NCBI RefSeq assembly: GCF_002706425.1
Contig: NZ_CP017713.1
Coordinates: 1,984,001-2,048,000, forward strand
DNA: 64,000 nt
Source of the DNA: Loigolactobacillus coryniformis subsp. coryniformis KCTC 3167 = DSM 20001
GTDB taxonomy: Bacteria > Bacillota > Bacilli > Lactobacillales > Lactobacillaceae
Direction: 5' to 3'
Below the pieces are notes generated by a model. The model did no database searches and was not told where the DNA came from. It saw only the letters and a program-made list of their open reading frames with translations. Numbering within the stretch: the first letter of the stretch is position 1; each line of letters starts with the position of its first letter. Positions 63,368 through 64,000 of this stretch are shown here, piece by piece. A program made the position numbers and the translations under genes.

Positions 63368-64000
63368 TTAACCGGCGGAAGCAGCGGAGAAAAGCTCTTT
63401 GGGTGTTTGATAGCCAGTTTGCCGGCGCGGTAAATTGTTTAGCTTTGACTCAACTGCTTGGATATCATGAGGACCCAAAATATCCATGGATAGACCCTTG
63501 GGTACATCGCGGCGGATCATTCGATTATGCGCTTCGTTAGTCCCACGCTCAGAGGAACGATATGGATGGGCATAATAAAGGTCAGCGACACCGGTAAGTA
63601 CAGCGTCAACTTCCGAGAACTCAGCGCCATTATCGGCAGTAACTGACTTCATGATTGATCCGTATTCTTGACAGATCTTGGCCAGCTCATAGTTGACTGA
63701 ATCGGCATCACGACCATCGATCAAACGTAGAATTTGGCAGCGGGATTGACGCTCGATCAGCGTTAAGATCACACTCTCTTGACCGTTGCGCTTGCCCACC
63801 ACGGTGTCCAATTCGAAATGGCCGAACTCTTGGCGCTGGTCGATACTTTTAGGCCGTTCATCAATACTCCGTCCGGCCAGACGCTTGTGCTTGATCGAGT
63901 GATGATGTTTAGCACGGTGGCGCGTTTTTTCGAGTAGATCAAGATTACGGACTTCAAGTAACTGGGCATCAATATAGTGGTATAGCGTCTTGGTCGAGAC
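63368..64000 (-). CDS. IS30-family transposase, partial (runs off window)
   Basis: One continuous frame of 210 codons plus stop from the window edge. It includes FGHFELDTVVGKRNGQES (first Asp), SVTADNGAEF (second) and SSERGTNEAHNRM (Glu). The N-terminal HTH lies outside the window. It is about 120 bases from the right end of the previous IS30 element, so two different IS30 members stand in tandem. Confidence 0.9.
   Translation of the reverse strand, partial: VSTKTLYHYIDAQLLEVRNLDLLEKTRHRAKHHHSIKHKRLAGRSIDERPKSIDQRQEFGHFELDTVVGKRNGQESVILTLIERQSRCQILRLIDGRDADSVNYELAKICQEYGSIMKSVTADNGAEFSEVDAVLTGVADLYYAHPYRSSERGTNEAHNRMIRRDVPKGLSMDILGPHDIQAVESKLNNLPRRQTGYQTPKELFSAASAG

Overview
The window is a low-GC Firmicutes chromosome segment, most likely from the family Lactobacillaceae (possibly Loigolactobacillus; the genus is an inference from protein style only). 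Support comes from the CIRCE-controlled groES-groEL operon, LtaS, OpuC, GlcU, the yjbH-yjbK-relQ-nadK-rluD-mgtE gene order known from Bacillus and lactobacilli, and strong AGGAGG-type ribosome sites with frequent GTG/TTG starts.

Layout. 1-3.3 kb: start of a KimA-like permease gene, groEL and groES (minus strand), and a CPBP membrane protease. 3.35-4.22 kb: an internally deleted IS30 element. 4.33-24.6 kb: a defective prophage integrated in the 3' end of pgi. It is bounded by a perfect 78-bp direct repeat (4331-4408 and 24530-24607) and keeps pgi intact. From the left it holds, on the minus strand, post-lysis fibre genes, a secreted LysM/GH25 endolysin, holin-like membrane genes, a proteasome-type Ntn hydrolase, three paralogous tail proteins with two tiny G-tract ORFs between them, BppU and collagen-like fibres, Tal, Dit and the 3' part of the tape measure gene. 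An IS4-type element at 18.4-19.9 kb joins this directly to the lysogeny module (Cro-like, CI-like, ImmA, two lipoproteins, integrase). Head, packaging and replication genes are absent.

24.5-42.6 kb: ordinary chromosome with pgi, a glucose uptake carrier, a VanZ-like protein, LTA synthase, an FtsX-like permease paired with an ABC ATPase that has lost its catalytic motifs, a two-component system, a HAD phosphatase, a PTS IIC protein, an OpuC-type osmolyte transporter, a disulfide reductase and a GGDEF/degenerate-EAL protein. 43.1-44.6 kb: an intact IS3-family element. 44.7-53.1 kb: an RclA-like reductase with a candidate structured leader, RlmA, GMP reductase, an orphan CobT, a gut-IIA-like protein lacking the phospho-histidine, a lactonase-CutC pair, and msrB-msrA.

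53.2-62.1 kb: the conserved spxH / CYTH / relQ / nadK / rluD / mgtE neighbourhood, split by transposons. A dead IS256 element, with an IS982-type element inserted in its terminal repeat, lies between relQ and nadK. A second, inverted copy of the same 983-bp IS982 element lies upstream of relQ. 62.2-64.0 kb: one complete IS30-family element and part of another that runs off the window.

The observations I rate highest are the phage-encoded proteasome-fold hydrolase (8675-9298), the pair of homopolymeric-G mini-ORFs ahead of tail-protein paralogs (11095-11163, 11727-11765), and the catalytically dead ABC ATPase with an FtsX-like partner (30599-32038). All functional statements are from reading the sequence; no database search was run.
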